A stretch of DNA of 36,674 nucleotides from Pseudomonas marginalis (GTDB lineage Bacteria > Pseudomonadota > Gammaproteobacteria > Pseudomonadales > Pseudomonadaceae), in NCBI RefSeq assembly GCF_001645105.1, contig NZ_LKEG01000036.1, positions 49,322 to 85,995 on the forward strand. The letters are read 5' to 3'. The notes beneath the pieces were generated by a model, which was not told the DNA's origin, searched no databases, and saw nothing but the letters and a program-made list of their open reading frames with translations. Both the position numbers and the translations under genes were made by a program. Below, in pieces: positions 15,046-23,976 of this stretch. Each line of letters starts with the position of its first letter. Position 1 is the stretch's first letter.

Positions 15046-16395
15046 GTGAGCCATACCCAAGCCCTGTGTCGGTTCCTCGCCGAGCTGAATGACACGCACC
15101 TGCCGGAAGACGTGCTGGCGCGTACCGAAGACCTGTATCTGGACTGGCTGGCCTCGGCGCTGGCGAGCCAGGGTGCGCACCCGATCCCGTTATTCGAGCG
15201 TTATGCGCAGAAAATGGGGCCAAGCAGCGGCCCGGCGCAGGTGATCGTCAACGGCGCCAGCACCAGCGCGTATTTCGCCGCGCTGGTCAACGGCGCTTCC
15301 TCCCATCTGGTGGAGCAGGATGACCTGCACAACAGTTCAGTTTTGCACCCGGCCACCGTGGTGTTTCCCGCAGCGTTGGCGGCCGCCCAGGACCTGGGCA
15401 AATCCGGCCGCGACTTGCTGCTGGCCTCGGTGGCCGGTTATGAAGCCGGTATCCGTATCGGCGAATTCATGGGCCGTTCCCACTACCGCATCTTTCACAC
15501 CACGGCCACGGTCGGCACCCTGGCGGCGGCCGTTGCGGTGGGCAAGCTGCTGGACTTCAATCAAGAACAATTCATCAACCTGCTCGGCAGCGCCGGCACG
15601 CAGGCCGCCGGGCTGTGGGAGTTCCTGCGCGATGCCGCCGACTCCAAGCAACTGCACACGGCCAAGGCGGCGGCGGACGGTTTGCTCGCCGCGTACCTGA
15701 CGGCGGAAGGGCTGACCGGTGCACGCAATATCCTTGAAGGCGACCAGGGCTTGGCGGCGGGGATGTCCAGCGATGCCGAGCCGAGCAAGTTGTCCGCCGA
15801 CCTGGGCAGCCGCTGGGCGCTGCTGGAAACCTCGTTCAAGTTCCACGCCTCGTGCCGCCATACGCATCCGGCGGCCGATGCGCTGCTGGACCTGATGCAG
15901 CGCGAACGCCTCACCGCCGCCGATATCGCCCATGTGGAGACGCGGGTTCATCAAGGCGCCATCGATGTGCTGGGGCGCGTGACCGTGCCGACCAGCGTGC
16001 ATCAGGCCAAGTTCTCCATGGGCACCGTGCTGGGCTTGATCGCCGTGCATGGCAAGGCCGGGCTCACGGAATTCCAAGCGCGGGCGCTGACCGACCCGGC
16101 CGTCTCCAGCTTTCGCGACAAGGTCAGTATGACCCTCGACGCCGAAGTCGACGGCGCTTACCCCCAGCGCTGGCTCGGCCGCGTCACCGTCACCACCCTT
16201 GACGGCCGCACGCTGCACGGCGCCATCGACGAGCCCAAGGGCGACCCGGGCAACACCCTCAGCCGTCGAGAGCTGGCGGATAAATTCCAGCGCCTCGCCC
16301 AATTCAGCGGCGCCCGCACGCCGCTTGAGGCCCATGCCCTGACTGAAAAGGTCTGGGACTTACGCAACGCCGCATCCATGGCCCATTGGCTCTGA
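15046..16395 (+). CDS. MmgE/PrpD family protein
   Basis: The 449-residue protein uses a GTG start (15046) with AGGG just upstream, ten bases after the acyl-CoA dehydrogenase stop. It has typical family stretches: LYLDWLASALAS, NGASSHLVEQDDLHNSSVLH, AGYEAGIRIGEFMG, TAKAAADGLLAAYLTAEGLT and FKFHASCRHTHPAADALL. The family includes 2-methylcitrate dehydratase PrpD and the cis-aconitate decarboxylases (IRG1/ACOD1, CadA) that make itaconate, so its presence in an itaconate-degrading operon is notable. Its reaction is unknown. It corresponds by order to PA0881. Between it and the dehydrogenase P. aeruginosa has an extra dioxygenase-like gene that is absent here. Confidence 0.85.
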   Translation: MSHTQALCRFLAELNDTHLPEDVLARTEDLYLDWLASALASQGAHPIPLFERYAQKMGPSSGPAQVIVNGASTSAYFAALVNGASSHLVEQDDLHNSSVLHPATVVFPAALAAAQDLGKSGRDLLLASVAGYEAGIRIGEFMGRSHYRIFHTTATVGTLAAAVAVGKLLDFNQEQFINLLGSAGTQAAGLWEFLRDAADSKQLHTAKAAADGLLAAYLTAEGLTGARNILEGDQGLAAGMSSDAEPSKLSADLGSRWALLETSFKFHASCRHTHPAADALLDLMQRERLTAADIAHVETRVHQGAIDVLGRVTVPTSVHQAKFSMGTVLGLIAVHGKAGLTEFQARALTDPAVSSFRDKVSMTLDAEVDGAYPQRWLGRVTVTTLDGRTLHGAIDEPKGDPGNTLSRRELADKFQRLAQFSGARTPLEAHALTEKVWDLRNAASMAHWL

Positions 16396-16404
16396 GGAAC
16401 CGTC

Positions 16405-17598
16405 ATGACTCACCAACGACCGCTGGACGGCATCACCGTTGTCAGCCTGGAACACGCGATTGCCGCGCCTTTTTGTACCCGCCAGTTGGCCGACCTGGGC
16501 GCCCGTGTCATCAAGATCGAACGCCCCGGCAGCGGCGACTTTGCGCGTGGCTATGACGAGCGCGTGCGCGGCCTGGCCTCGCATTTCGTGTGGACCAACC
16601 GCTCCAAGGAAAGCCTGACACTGGACCTCAAGCAAGGCGAGGCGGGCGCTATCCTTGACACCCTGTTGGCCGATGCCGATGTGCTGGTGCAGAACCTGGC
16701 GCCCGGTGCGGCGGCGCGCATGGGCTTGTCGTTCGAGGCACTGCAGGCGCGTTTTCCACGCCTGATTGTTTGCGACATTTCCGGCTACGGCGAAGGCGGG
16801 CCCTACGAGAAAAAGAAGGCCTACGACCTGCTGATCCAGAGTGAGGGCGGTTTTCTCTCGGTGACCGGCGGCCCCGGCGAAGACCAGATGGCCAAGGCCG
16901 GTTGTTCCATCGCCGACATCTCGGCGGGCATGTACGCCTACAGCGGCATCCTCTCGGCACTGCTGCTGCGCGGCAAGACGGGGAAGGGCAGCCGCATCGA
17001 CGTGAGCATGCTGGAGAGCCTGGTGGAGTGGATGGGCTACCCGATGTACTACGCGTTCGACGGCGCACCCCAGCCGCCGCGGGCCGGGGCCGCGCATTCG
17101 ACGATCTATCCCTATGGGCCGTTTCCCACCGGCGACGGCGGCACGGTGATGCTCGGATTGCAGAACGAGCGCGAATGGGCGGCGTTCTGCGACAAGGTGC
17201 TGCTCACGCCGACACTGGCGACGGACGAGCGTTTCGCCGCCAACTTCAAGCGCTCGGCCAACCGTGAAGCGCTGCGCCAGATCATCGTTGACAGTTTTGC
17301 CCTGCTCGATGCCGAAGCGGTGATCCAGCGCCTGGAAACCGCGCAAATCGCCAGCGCCCGCGTCAACGATATGCAAGGCGTGTGGGACCACCCGCAGCTC
17401 AAGGCGCGTGACAGCTGGCGCGAGGTCGACAGCCCGGCCGGCCCGTTGCCGTCGCTGCTGCCTCCGGCGCGCAATGCCGCGTTCACCCCGCGCATGGACG
17501 CGGTTCCAGGGTTGGGGCAGCACAGCCATGGCATCCTGGATCAGTTGGGTTACTCGGCAGACGCCATCGACGGTCTGCGTGCACGCGGTGTTATTTAA
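16405..17598 (+). CDS. ict: Itaconate CoA-transferase (CaiB/BaiF, class III)
   Basis: Ict activates itaconate by transferring CoA, probably from succinyl-CoA. The 397-residue protein has the class III signature CDISGYGEGGPYEKKKAYD, where D141 is the expected catalytic aspartate that forms the acyl-CoA anhydride. N-terminal VVSLEHAIAAPFCTRQLADLG and SKESLTLDLK are also typical. GAGGA lies eight bases before the ATG, nine bases after the upstream stop. It is followed by ccl, the order of PA0882-PA0883. Substrate specificity is inferred from the cluster; the fold and mechanism are clear from sequence. Confidence 0.85.
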   Translation: MTHQRPLDGITVVSLEHAIAAPFCTRQLADLGARVIKIERPGSGDFARGYDERVRGLASHFVWTNRSKESLTLDLKQGEAGAILDTLLADADVLVQNLAPGAAARMGLSFEALQARFPRLIVCDISGYGEGGPYEKKKAYDLLIQSEGGFLSVTGGPGEDQMAKAGCSIADISAGMYAYSGILSALLLRGKTGKGSRIDVSMLESLVEWMGYPMYYAFDGAPQPPRAGAAHSTIYPYGPFPTGDGGTVMLGLQNEREWAAFCDKVLLTPTLATDERFAANFKRSANREALRQIIVDSFALLDAEAVIQRLETAQIASARVNDMQGVWDHPQLKARDSWREVDSPAGPLPSLLPPARNAAFTPRMDAVPGLGQHSHGILDQLGYSADAIDGLRARGVI

Positions 17599-17627
17599 CA
17601 CGTTATCAATAATAAGGAACTCAACAG

Positions 17628-18440
17628 ATGCCAAGGCCCTTGGTTCGTTCGGCGTTGTTTGTGCCCGGTAGCCGACCGGAGCGATTTTCCAAAGCCTTGG
17701 CCAGTGGTGCCGATGCGGTGATCGTGGATTTTGAAGACGCGGTGGAAGAACCGCTCAAGCGCCAGGCGCGGGATAACCTCGGGGGGTTCCTGCAGGCGCA
17801 TCCCGAGGCTCAGGTGTGGGTACGCATCAACGCGCCGGAGCACGCCGAGCATTTCGAGGATGTGGCGTTCTGCAAAGCCCATCCGAACGTGGCGGGGGTG
17901 TTGCTGCCGAAGGTCGAAAGTGCTGCCCAGGTTGCTGTGGTAGCGGCCACCGGCAAAGTCATCTGGCCGATTATTGAAAGCGCACGGGGTTTGCTGGCCG
18001 TGGCCGAGATCGCCCAGGCGCCGCAGGTGGAGCGCCTGTCGTTCGGCGGGCTGGACCTGGCGCTGGACCTGAACCTGAGCAGCAATTCCCCGGCCGCGCA
18101 GTTCGCCCTCGACCAGGCGCGGCTGGCGCTGATCGTGCATTCCCGCGCCGCCGGCCTGGTAGCGCCCCTGGACGGCGTGCACCCGGCCATCGATGACCCC
18201 GAGGGCCTGCGCCGTTCGATCCGGCATGCCTATGAAATGGGGTTTGCCGGGGCGTTGTGTATCCATCCCAAGCAGGTGCCGGTGATCCATGAAGCGCTGG
18301 CGCCGAGCGCCGAGGACCTGGCCTGGGCCCAGCGCGTGGTGGACGCCGGCGCGCATGGGGCAGGGGCCTACCAGATCGATGGGCAGATGGTGGATGCCCC
18401 GGTGTTGCTGCGGGCACAACGGTTATTAGCTGCCGAGTAA
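17628..18440 (+). CDS. ccl: (S)-citramalyl-CoA lyase (CitE-like, HpcH/HpaI fold)
   Basis: Ccl cleaves (S)-citramalyl-CoA to acetyl-CoA and pyruvate, the last step of the itaconate path. The 270-residue protein has the CitE-like TIM-barrel motifs LFVPGSRPERF, DFEDAV (metal-binding acidic residues), WVRINAPEH, LLPKVES, WPIIESARGL, GGLDLALDL and IHPKQVPVI. AAGGAA lies eight bases before the ATG. The 29-base gap from ict implies the same transcript. A different REP hairpin and the second copy of the operator follow it, so transcription for the transporter probably restarts there. Confidence 0.87.
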   Translation: MPRPLVRSALFVPGSRPERFSKALASGADAVIVDFEDAVEEPLKRQARDNLGGFLQAHPEAQVWVRINAPEHAEHFEDVAFCKAHPNVAGVLLPKVESAAQVAVVAATGKVIWPIIESARGLLAVAEIAQAPQVERLSFGGLDLALDLNLSSNSPAAQFALDQARLALIVHSRAAGLVAPLDGVHPAIDDPEGLRRSIRHAYEMGFAGALCIHPKQVPVIHEALAPSAEDLAWAQRVVDAGAHGAGAYQIDGQMVDAPVLLRAQRLLAAE

Positions 18441-18443
18441 ACC

Positions 18444-18538
18444 TGTGGCGAGCGAGCTTGCTCGCGTTGGCGCGCGCAGCGCTCCGGTTTTTCCTGGGGC
18501 CGCTTCGCAGCCCAACGGGAGCAAGCTCACTCGCCACA
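18444..18538. repeat. REP-type inverted repeat (GTGGCGAGCGAGCTTGCTCGC family)
   Basis: Outer arms TGTGGCGAG and CTCGCCACA pair, as do GAGCTTGCTC and GAGCAAGCTC. An inner stem GGGCCGC-TTC-GCAGCCC has one mismatch. This is a different REP subtype from the three GGAGGGGG elements. It sits right after the ccl stop and could mark the end of the catabolic transcript. Confidence 0.85.
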
Positions 18539-18558
18539 CGGGATCGAACCGGTTTTTG

Positions 18559-18579
18559 GCGTTCGGCTTGGCCGAACGC
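18559..18579. promoter_or_regulatory. Probable ItcR operator 2 (upstream of dctP)
   Basis: GCGTTC-N9-GAACGC with spacer GGCTTGGCC. The paired arms here extend to eight bases (GCGTTCGG and CCGAACGC). Half-sites and spacing are identical to operator 1 at 12905-12925. It is 82 bases before the DctP ATG, followed by an AT-rich stretch (TATCTAGAATTC) that could hold the -10. Confidence 0.7.
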
Positions 18580-18655
18580 AGGTATCTAGAATTCGAAATT
18601 CACTACACGCCTGACATCAGGCACCTTGCCTGACAACACAACAATAAGAAGGTGA

Positions 18656-19645
<990 letters not shown>

Positions 19646-19652
19646 CCCCCCA

Positions 19653-19743
19653 ATGTGGGAGGGGGCTTGCCCCCGATTGCGGTGTGTCAGCTTGCCCATC
19701 TGTCTCTGACCCACCGCTATCGGGGGCAAGCCCCCTCCCACAT
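19653..19743. repeat. REP-type inverted repeat inside the TRAP operon
   Basis: Same family as 4898-4993. ATGTGGGAGGGGGCTTGCCC pairs with its complement ending at 19743, with mismatches in the centre. It lies eight bases after the DctP stop and 34 bases before the DctQ ATG. Such a hairpin could protect the upstream message and give more binding protein than membrane subunits. Confidence 0.9.
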
Positions 19744-19777
19744 ATCGATATCTCATTTGCTTTCGCGAGGTTTTGCC

Positions 19778-20410
19778 ATGCAAACGCTAAGGCGCGTCTG
19801 GGAGCACCTGGAGGAAGGCTTTATCGCTTTCCTGCTGGCCGCCATGACCCTGGTGACATTCGTCTACGTCATGCTCAACAACATCTACACGCTGTTTTTT
19901 GCCCTGTCCGACAAGTGGGCCTGGAGCAGCCAGTTCTTCGGCGCGCTGGGTGACCACACCATGACCTGGGCCCAGGACATGACCTGGAGCGTAGCGCTGA
20001 CCAAGGCCATGTTCGGCTGGCTGATTTTCTTCGGCATTTCCTACGGCGTACGCACCGCCGGCCACCTCGGCGTGGACGCACTGGTCAAGCTGACCAAGCG
20101 CCCGGTGCAGCGCGTGCTGGGTATGCTCGCTTGCCTGTGCTGCCTGGCCTACGCCGGGTTGTTCATGGTCGCCAGCTACAAGTGGGTGAGTGCGGTCATG
20201 GGCGCGCATATCGGCGCCGAAGACCTCGACCAGTACGGCATCGACGTCGGTGACATCGTGGTGATCGTGCCCATTGGTTTCGCCATGGTGTTCATCCGCT
20301 ATCTGGAAATTTTCTACCGCATCTTTACCCACCGCCAGGTCGGGTTGGGGCTGGCCGACGAGGCCGGTGAGGCCAGCAAATTGGCCGGCAGCCATGAGGA
20401 GCGTCACTGA
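19778..20410 (+). CDS. TRAP transporter small permease, DctQ type
   Basis: The 210-residue protein starts MQTLRRVWEHLEEGFIAFLL and has four hydrophobic segments, the usual number for DctQ, with TM1 at about 13-35. CGAGG is upstream of the ATG. The frame is open further 5' only because it reads through the REP element, so that extension is rejected. Between TM1 and TM2 there is a longer loop (LFFALSDKWAWSSQFFGALG) than in small DctQ proteins. The stop shares one base with the DctM start (TGATG), giving coupled translation. Confidence 0.88.
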   Translation: MQTLRRVWEHLEEGFIAFLLAAMTLVTFVYVMLNNIYTLFFALSDKWAWSSQFFGALGDHTMTWAQDMTWSVALTKAMFGWLIFFGISYGVRTAGHLGVDALVKLTKRPVQRVLGMLACLCCLAYAGLFMVASYKWVSAVMGAHIGAEDLDQYGIDVGDIVVIVPIGFAMVFIRYLEIFYRIFTHRQVGLGLADEAGEASKLAGSHEERH

Positions 20411-21690
20411 TGGCCGTGCTCTGTTTATTCCTGCTGTTATTCGTATTCATGTTCCTGGGTGTGCCCATCGCGATTTCCCTGGGCTTGTCCGGTGCGGTGT
20501 CGATCCTGATGTTCAGCCAGGACTCGGTCAGTTCCCTGGCGATCAAGCTGTTCGAAACCTCCGACGCCTATACCTTCCTGGCGATTCCGTTCTTCCTGTT
20601 GTCGGGTGCGTTCATGACCACCGGCGGCGTGGCGCAGCGCTTGATCGACTTTGCCAACGCCTGCGTCGGCCATATCCGTGGCGGCCTGGCGATTGCGGCG
20701 GTGCTGGCGTGCATGCTGTTTGCGGCGCTGTCGGGTTCGTCACCGGCGACGGTGGCGGCGGTGGGTTCGATTGCCGTGGCGGGGATGGTGCGTTCCGGTT
20801 ACCCGAAGGAATTCGGTGCGGGGATTATCTGTAATGCGGGGACCTTGGGCATCCTGATCCCGCCGTCGATCGTGATGGTGGTGTATTCGGCGGCGACTGA
20901 AACCTCGGTAGGCAAGCTATTTATGGCGGGCGTCATTCCGGGGCTGCTGCTGGGCCTGATGCTGATGATCGCGATCTACATCGTCGCGCGCATCAAGAAG
21001 CTGCCGGCCCAGCCGCGAGCGACCTTCCGCGAGTGGCTGACCTGCGCACGGCGAGCTTTCTGGGGCCTGTTGCTGCTGGTGATCATCCTCGGCGGCATCT
21101 ACAGCGGCATGTTCACCCCGACCGAAGCGGCGGCGGTGGCGGCGGTTTATTCAGCGTTCGTCGCGCTGTTCGTCTACAAGGACATGAAGCTGCGCGACTG
21201 CCCCAAGGTGCTGCTGGAATCCGGGCGCCTGGCGATCATGCTGATGTTCATCATCGCCAACGCCATGCTGTTTGCCCATGTGCTGACCACCGAGCAGATC
21301 CCGCAGGAAATCACCGCTTGGGTGCTCTCCGAAGGCCTGACGCCGATAGGCTTTTTGATCATGGTCAATGTGGTGTTGTTGATCGCCGGCAGCTTCATGG
21401 AGCCTTCGGCCATCGTGCTGATCCTGGCGCCGATCTTCTTCCCGATTGCCATGAAGCTGGGCATTGACCCGATTCACCTGGGTATCGTGATGGTGGTGAA
21501 TATGGAGATCGGCCTGGTGCACCCGCCGGTGGGGTTGAACCTGTTTGTGACGTCGGCGGTGACGGGGCTGACGCTGGGGCAGACGATCCGTGCGGCGTTG
21601 CCGTGGCTGATGATCCTGTTGGTGTTCCTGATCATGGTCACCTACTTGCCGTTTATCTCGTTGGCGTTGCCGCACTGGTTGGGTATGTAA
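20410..21690 (+). CDS. TRAP transporter large permease, DctM type
   Basis: The 426-residue protein of about twelve hydrophobic segments starts MAVLCLFLLLFVFMFLGVPIAISLG. It has the DctM hallmarks AALSGSSPATVAAVGSIAV, GTLGILIPPSIVMVVY and EIGLVHPPVGLNLFV. It is the sodium-driven translocating subunit and works with DctP and DctQ. Its start overlaps the DctQ stop. A terminator-like hairpin starts ten bases after the stop, so this closes the unit. Confidence 0.92.
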   Translation: MAVLCLFLLLFVFMFLGVPIAISLGLSGAVSILMFSQDSVSSLAIKLFETSDAYTFLAIPFFLLSGAFMTTGGVAQRLIDFANACVGHIRGGLAIAAVLACMLFAALSGSSPATVAAVGSIAVAGMVRSGYPKEFGAGIICNAGTLGILIPPSIVMVVYSAATETSVGKLFMAGVIPGLLLGLMLMIAIYIVARIKKLPAQPRATFREWLTCARRAFWGLLLLVIILGGIYSGMFTPTEAAAVAAVYSAFVALFVYKDMKLRDCPKVLLESGRLAIMLMFIIANAMLFAHVLTTEQIPQEITAWVLSEGLTPIGFLIMVNVVLLIAGSFMEPSAIVLILAPIFFPIAMKLGIDPIHLGIVMVVNMEIGLVHPPVGLNLFVTSAVTGLTLGQTIRAALPWLMILLVFLIMVTYLPFISLALPHWLGM

Positions 21691-21700
21691 CACGCTCAAA

Positions 21701-21732
21701 AAACGGTAGGAGCAAGTTTGCTCCCACCGTTT
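21701..21732. terminator. Hairpin terminator between DctM and ampC
   Basis: AAACGGTAGGAGCAA pairs with TTGCTCCCACCGTTT around a two-base loop, with one G-T pair. Both genes converge here (ampC ends at 21749). The A-rich run before and T-rich run after fit a bidirectional terminator. Confidence 0.75.
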
Positions 21733-21748
21733 AGTGTTGTCGCTGGCC

Positions 21749-22891
21749 TCAGTTATCCAGTGCACTCAAGATCGCATGGGCCACCTTCACGCGCTCGGCA
21801 TTCGGGTAATTCTTGTTGGCCAATATCACCACGCCGATGTCCCTGCTCGGCACATACACCACGTAGGCACCAAAACCACCGGTTGAGCCGGTTTTGTTGT
21901 ACAGCACGTTCGCCGGTTGCGCTTGAGCCGGGTTCAGCCACTTCACGTTGTGCGGCTCCATCGCCATCGGTGTGGAGTTGCCATCCATCAGCGCTTGCAG
22001 CGTGATCGGGTAGGGGTAGGACTCCCAGCCCAGGCCTTGGGTCATACCGTTGACCGTGTAGTAACCGGTGTGCGTGGTGGCGATGGCCTGTTGCAGCGGT
22101 TTCTCCAGGGTTTGCGGGTGCATGTTCACCATGACGTAATGCGCCAGGTCCTGGGTGCTGGTCTTGATGCCATAGGCTTCGCCGTCCAACGCGCCGGGGC
22201 TGACGCGTACAGGTTTGTCCTGCTTGTCGTAGCCCTGGGCGTAGGCGTCGGCTTTATCAGCAGGCACGCTGACATAGGTGTTCTTCAGGCCCAACTTGGG
22301 CAGCAGGGTTTTCTCCATCGCCGTGTTGAACGGCTGGCCCAGGCTTTGGGCGCTCAGGTAGCCGAACAGGCCAATGCTCGGGTTGGAGTAGAGACGCTGC
22401 GCACCGGGCGCGTAGGCGGGTTTCCAGTGCTGGAAATAGCCGATCATGGCGTCGGCGTTGTCGGCGGCGTCCGGAAACTGCAGCGGCAGGCCACCGGGGG
22501 TGTAGGTGGCGAGTTGCAGCAGGCTGATGCGGTCGAAGGCACTGCCCTTGAGGGCTGCAAGGTGCTGGCTGGCCTTGTCCGACAGCTTGAGCGTGCCGCT
22601 GGCCTCGGCGTAGCCGCCCAGGGTGGCGGTGAAGGTTTTGCTCAGCGAGCCGATCTCGAACAGTGTGTCTTGGGTCACCGGCTGTTGTTTGTCTTTATTG
22701 GCGACGCCGTAGTTAAAGTATTGCACCTTGCCTTTGTTGACGACGGCCACCGACAGGCCGGCAATGCCTTGTTGCTGCATCAGGGGCTCAACATGACTGT
22801 CCACGACCTTGCGCAGATCGGTCGCCGCCATGCTGGTGCCGGAGACGAAAAATAAGGCCGAAAACAGGAAATTTCGTACGCTGAAGTTCAT
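21749..22891 (-). CDS. ampC: Class C beta-lactamase AmpC
   Basis: The 380-residue periplasmic serine beta-lactamase has a signal peptide at about residues 1-23 (MNFSVRNFLFSALFFVSG, cut near SMAA). The three catalytic motifs are intact: S82-L-S-K85 with the nucleophile S82, YSN in AQRLYSNPSIG near residue 168, and KTG in YNKTGSTGGFG near 333. Length is normal for AmpC. The frame is open 37 codons upstream, but the ATG at 22891 gives the signal peptide. It is divergent from ampR, the usual arrangement for an inducible chromosomal cephalosporinase controlled by cell-wall recycling products. Confidence 0.95.
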   Translation of the reverse strand: MNFSVRNFLFSALFFVSGTSMAATDLRKVVDSHVEPLMQQQGIAGLSVAVVNKGKVQYFNYGVANKDKQQPVTQDTLFEIGSLSKTFTATLGGYAEASGTLKLSDKASQHLAALKGSAFDRISLLQLATYTPGGLPLQFPDAADNADAMIGYFQHWKPAYAPGAQRLYSNPSIGLFGYLSAQSLGQPFNTAMEKTLLPKLGLKNTYVSVPADKADAYAQGYDKQDKPVRVSPGALDGEAYGIKTSTQDLAHYVMVNMHPQTLEKPLQQAIATTHTGYYTVNGMTQGLGWESYPYPITLQALMDGNSTPMAMEPHNVKWLNPAQAQPANVLYNKTGSTGGFGAYVVYVPSRDIGVVILANKNYPNAERVKVAHAILSALDN

Positions 22892-23022
22892 GATTACTCG
22901 CTTCCATGTAAATGATGCGCTGACGATCAGAGCCTGCGCAGGCGTCGCAAATCTAGTGAGGTTCCGTCCCTTCGACAAACGATGATATCTTGCATCTGCC
23001 ATTAGAAAATCTAGGGTAAAGC
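22892..23022. promoter_or_regulatory. ampC-ampR divergent control region
   Basis: This 131-bp gap must hold both promoters and the AmpR site. AAATCTAG occurs twice, at 22949-22956 and 23007-23014; the second copy overlaps the ampR ribosome site. I could not place the AmpR operator with certainty. Confidence 0.45.
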
Positions 23023-23901
23023 ATGCTGCGTTCCCATTTGCCCCTCAATGCCCTGCGCGCATTCGAGGCGTCCGCCCGTCACTTGAGCTTTACCCGTGCG
23101 GCCATTGAATTGTGCGTCACCCAGGCGGCGGTCAGCCATCAGGTAAAAAGCCTGGAGGCGCAACTTAATGTCACATTATTCAAGCGCCTGCCACGGGGCC
23201 TGATGCTGACACGCGAAGGTGAAACCCTGCTGCCGGTGGTGCGTGAATCCTTTGACCGCATCGCCCACACGCTGGGCCAGTTTGAAGGCGGGCACTACCG
23301 CGAGGTCCTCACCGTGGGGGCCGTCGGCACGTTTGCGGTAGGGTGGTTGCTGCCACGCCTGGCGGATTTTCAACGCGGCTATCCGTTTATCGACCTGCGC
23401 CTTTCCACCCACAACAACCGCGTCGATGTGGCCGCCGAGGGCCTGGATTACGCCATCCGTTTTGGCGCCGGTGCCTGGCATGGCACGGATGCCTGCGAAC
23501 TGTTGGCTGCACCCTTGACGGTGCTCTGCGTACCGCAATTGGCCGAGCAACTGCACGCACCCGCTGACCTGCTCAAACACACGTTGCTGCGCTCCTACCG
23601 CGCCGATGAGTGGAGCCTGTGGTTCCAGGCGGCCGGGCTGCCCGCCGACACCCTGGCCCCGCGCAGCATCGTGTTCGACTCGTCATTGGCAATGATGGAG
23701 GCAGCCTTGCAAGGCATGGGGGTGGCGTTGGCACCGGCGATGATGTTTGCGCGGCAACTGGAGAGCGATGTCATTCGCCAGCCGTTCGACGTCGACATCA
23801 CCACCGGCAGCTATTGGCTGACGCGCTTGCAGTCGCGGGCGGAGACCTCGGCGATGCTGGCGTTCAAGGGCTGGTTGCGGGACATGGCGCAGCCGGGCTG
23901 A
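23023..23901 (+). CDS. ampR: LysR-type regulator AmpR
   Basis: The 292-residue LTTR resembles enterobacterial AmpR along its whole length. It has LPLNALRAFEASARHLSFTR at the N-terminus, RGLMLTREGETLLPV, VGTFAVGWLLPRL, the stretch RLSTHNNRVDVAAEGLDYAI, TLLRSYRADEWSLWF, and SYWLTRLQSRAETSAM near the end. AmpR represses ampC when bound to UDP-MurNAc-pentapeptide and activates it when bound to anhydro-muropeptides. AGGGTAAA precedes the ATG. It is divergent from ampC. Confidence 0.94.
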   Translation: MLRSHLPLNALRAFEASARHLSFTRAAIELCVTQAAVSHQVKSLEAQLNVTLFKRLPRGLMLTREGETLLPVVRESFDRIAHTLGQFEGGHYREVLTVGAVGTFAVGWLLPRLADFQRGYPFIDLRLSTHNNRVDVAAEGLDYAIRFGAGAWHGTDACELLAAPLTVLCVPQLAEQLHAPADLLKHTLLRSYRADEWSLWFQAAGLPADTLAPRSIVFDSSLAMMEAALQGMGVALAPAMMFARQLESDVIRQPFDVDITTGSYWLTRLQSRAETSAMLAFKGWLRDMAQPG

Positions 23902-23912
23902 ACGCTTTTTTT
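23887..23912 (+). terminator. Possible rho-independent terminator of ampR
   Basis: A short imperfect hairpin (GCGCAGCCGGGCTGAACGC) overlaps the ampR stop and is followed by seven T residues. The stem is small with a bulge, so strength is doubtful. Confidence 0.4.
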
Positions 23913-23976
23913 GAAACATAATGAAACATTTTCCGGGGGCCAGCGCTCTACCGCAACACCTGCACTGAGTGATTCC

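Noticed and set aside
13869..15095. 408-codon minus-strand open frame opposite the acyl-CoA dehydrogenase
   Set aside because: No recognisable domain; the plus strand encodes a full dehydrogenase.
16360..17634. Minus-strand open frame opposite ict
   Set aside because: Shadow of a class III CoA-transferase gene with its signature intact; no domain on the minus strand.
19655..19777. Upstream extension of the DctQ gene
   Set aside because: The extra 41 codons are the translated REP element; the ATG at 19778 has a ribosome site and gives a normal DctQ N-terminus.
22892..23002. Upstream extension of ampC
   Set aside because: It would precede the signal peptide with charged sequence and run through the promoter region; the ATG at 22891 fits AmpC.
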